Positions 63,791 through 64,000 of a stretch of 64,000 bases of DNA are shown here, one piece after another. Source of the DNA: Eunapius fragilis (Eukaryota > Porifera > Demospongiae > Spongillida > Spongillidae). The DNA is taken from contig OY811975.1 in the NCBI GenBank assembly GCA_963681505.1, forward strand, positions 2,016,542 to 2,080,541, in the 5' to 3' direction. Under the pieces are notes generated by a model. That model was not told where the DNA came from, did not search any database, and was given only the letters and a program-made list of their open reading frames with translations. The stretch's first letter is position 1. Each line of letters starts with the position of its first letter. The translations under genes and the position numbers were made by a program.

Positions 63791-63940
63791 GTGCAATGTT
63801 GACGCGAAATAACCTTCATTTTAATCGTCTATATCGCTATATGTCACGATGTGAGGATTTAATCGCGATATAAATATCGCGGTCATTATCTTATTCATGA
63901 TCAATTATCGCTCGATTATTGATTGTTGGGGCGAATAGTT

Positions 63941-64000
63941 ATGGCTACCACGAAGGATAACGTAGCCCAAAAACCGACGTTACTTGCTACCAAGGACGAC
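63941..64000 (+). CDS. Possible start of an ORF running off the window
   Basis: ATG at 63941 opens a frame of 20 codons, MATTKDNVAQKPTLLATKDD, still open at the window edge. Composition looks protein-like but nothing is recognised; it could be a retroelement gag start. Confidence 0.25.
   Translation, partial: MATTKDNVAQKPTLLATKDD

Overview
The window looks like a gene-sparse, repeat-rich chromosome segment from an early-branching animal, most likely a demosponge. This is inferred from the mix of gene families: a metazoan Na+/K+-ATPase alpha-like gene with GT-AG introns, intronless cAMP-receptor-like 7TM genes, a RING/TRAF/MATH gene, and a multi-membrane-span protein with an LCGxCxxGY cysteine module of a kind I recall as abundant in sponge genomes. 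No search was run, so the organism is inference.

Layout. 1-8.7 kb: the 3' 22 exons of a P-type IIC (Na+/K+-ATPase alpha-like) gene on the + strand, with introns full of microsatellites. All exon phases join cleanly from the M3-M4 region to the stop, but three residues of the cation-binding pocket differ from the classical pump. 8.7-10.7 kb: small inverted-repeat elements and a LINE 3' end. 10.7-14.6 kb: two tandem intronless 7TM receptor genes on the - strand, head to head with an intronless TRAF-like gene on the + strand. 14.6-23.9 kb: non-autonomous DNA elements, a degenerate tandem repeat, two reverse-transcriptase C-terminal fragments (one split by a MITE) and one uncertain exon-like stretch. 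23.95-25.7 kb: the intronless 580-residue membrane protein. 25.7-29.8 kb: repeats only.

29.8-63 kb is dominated by a segmental duplication of about 14 kb. Unit 1 is about 29.78-44.33 kb and unit 2 about 49.19-62.99 kb, in the same orientation, separated by a spacer with Ty3-type retroelement debris and a cluster of AACCGGTT sites. Each unit carries three genes for small secreted proteins with one ten-cysteine activin/BMP-receptor-like (three-finger) ectodomain and no visible transmembrane or kinase part, so six copies in all. Within unit 2 a 5.0-kb block is inverted relative to unit 1. One breakpoint falls between the TATA box and the ATG of the first of these genes, so that copy has lost its TATA element. 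A second, smaller inversion with a deletion sits at a fold-back transposon. A paralogous sequence at 41.6 kb matches the unit-1 junction, so unit 1 is the older arrangement.

The repeat content includes a fold-back hairpin family (ends ACAAGTAA/TTACTTGT), a piggyBac-like MITE with TTAA duplications and an in-window empty site, a GTCGTGGC-ended family whose larger copies contain a retroelement coding fragment, a CACAG-ended MITE family, and a repeat of about 0.9 kb (called R here) that forms long inverted repeats at 60-64 kb. No tRNA, rRNA or CRISPR was recognised.
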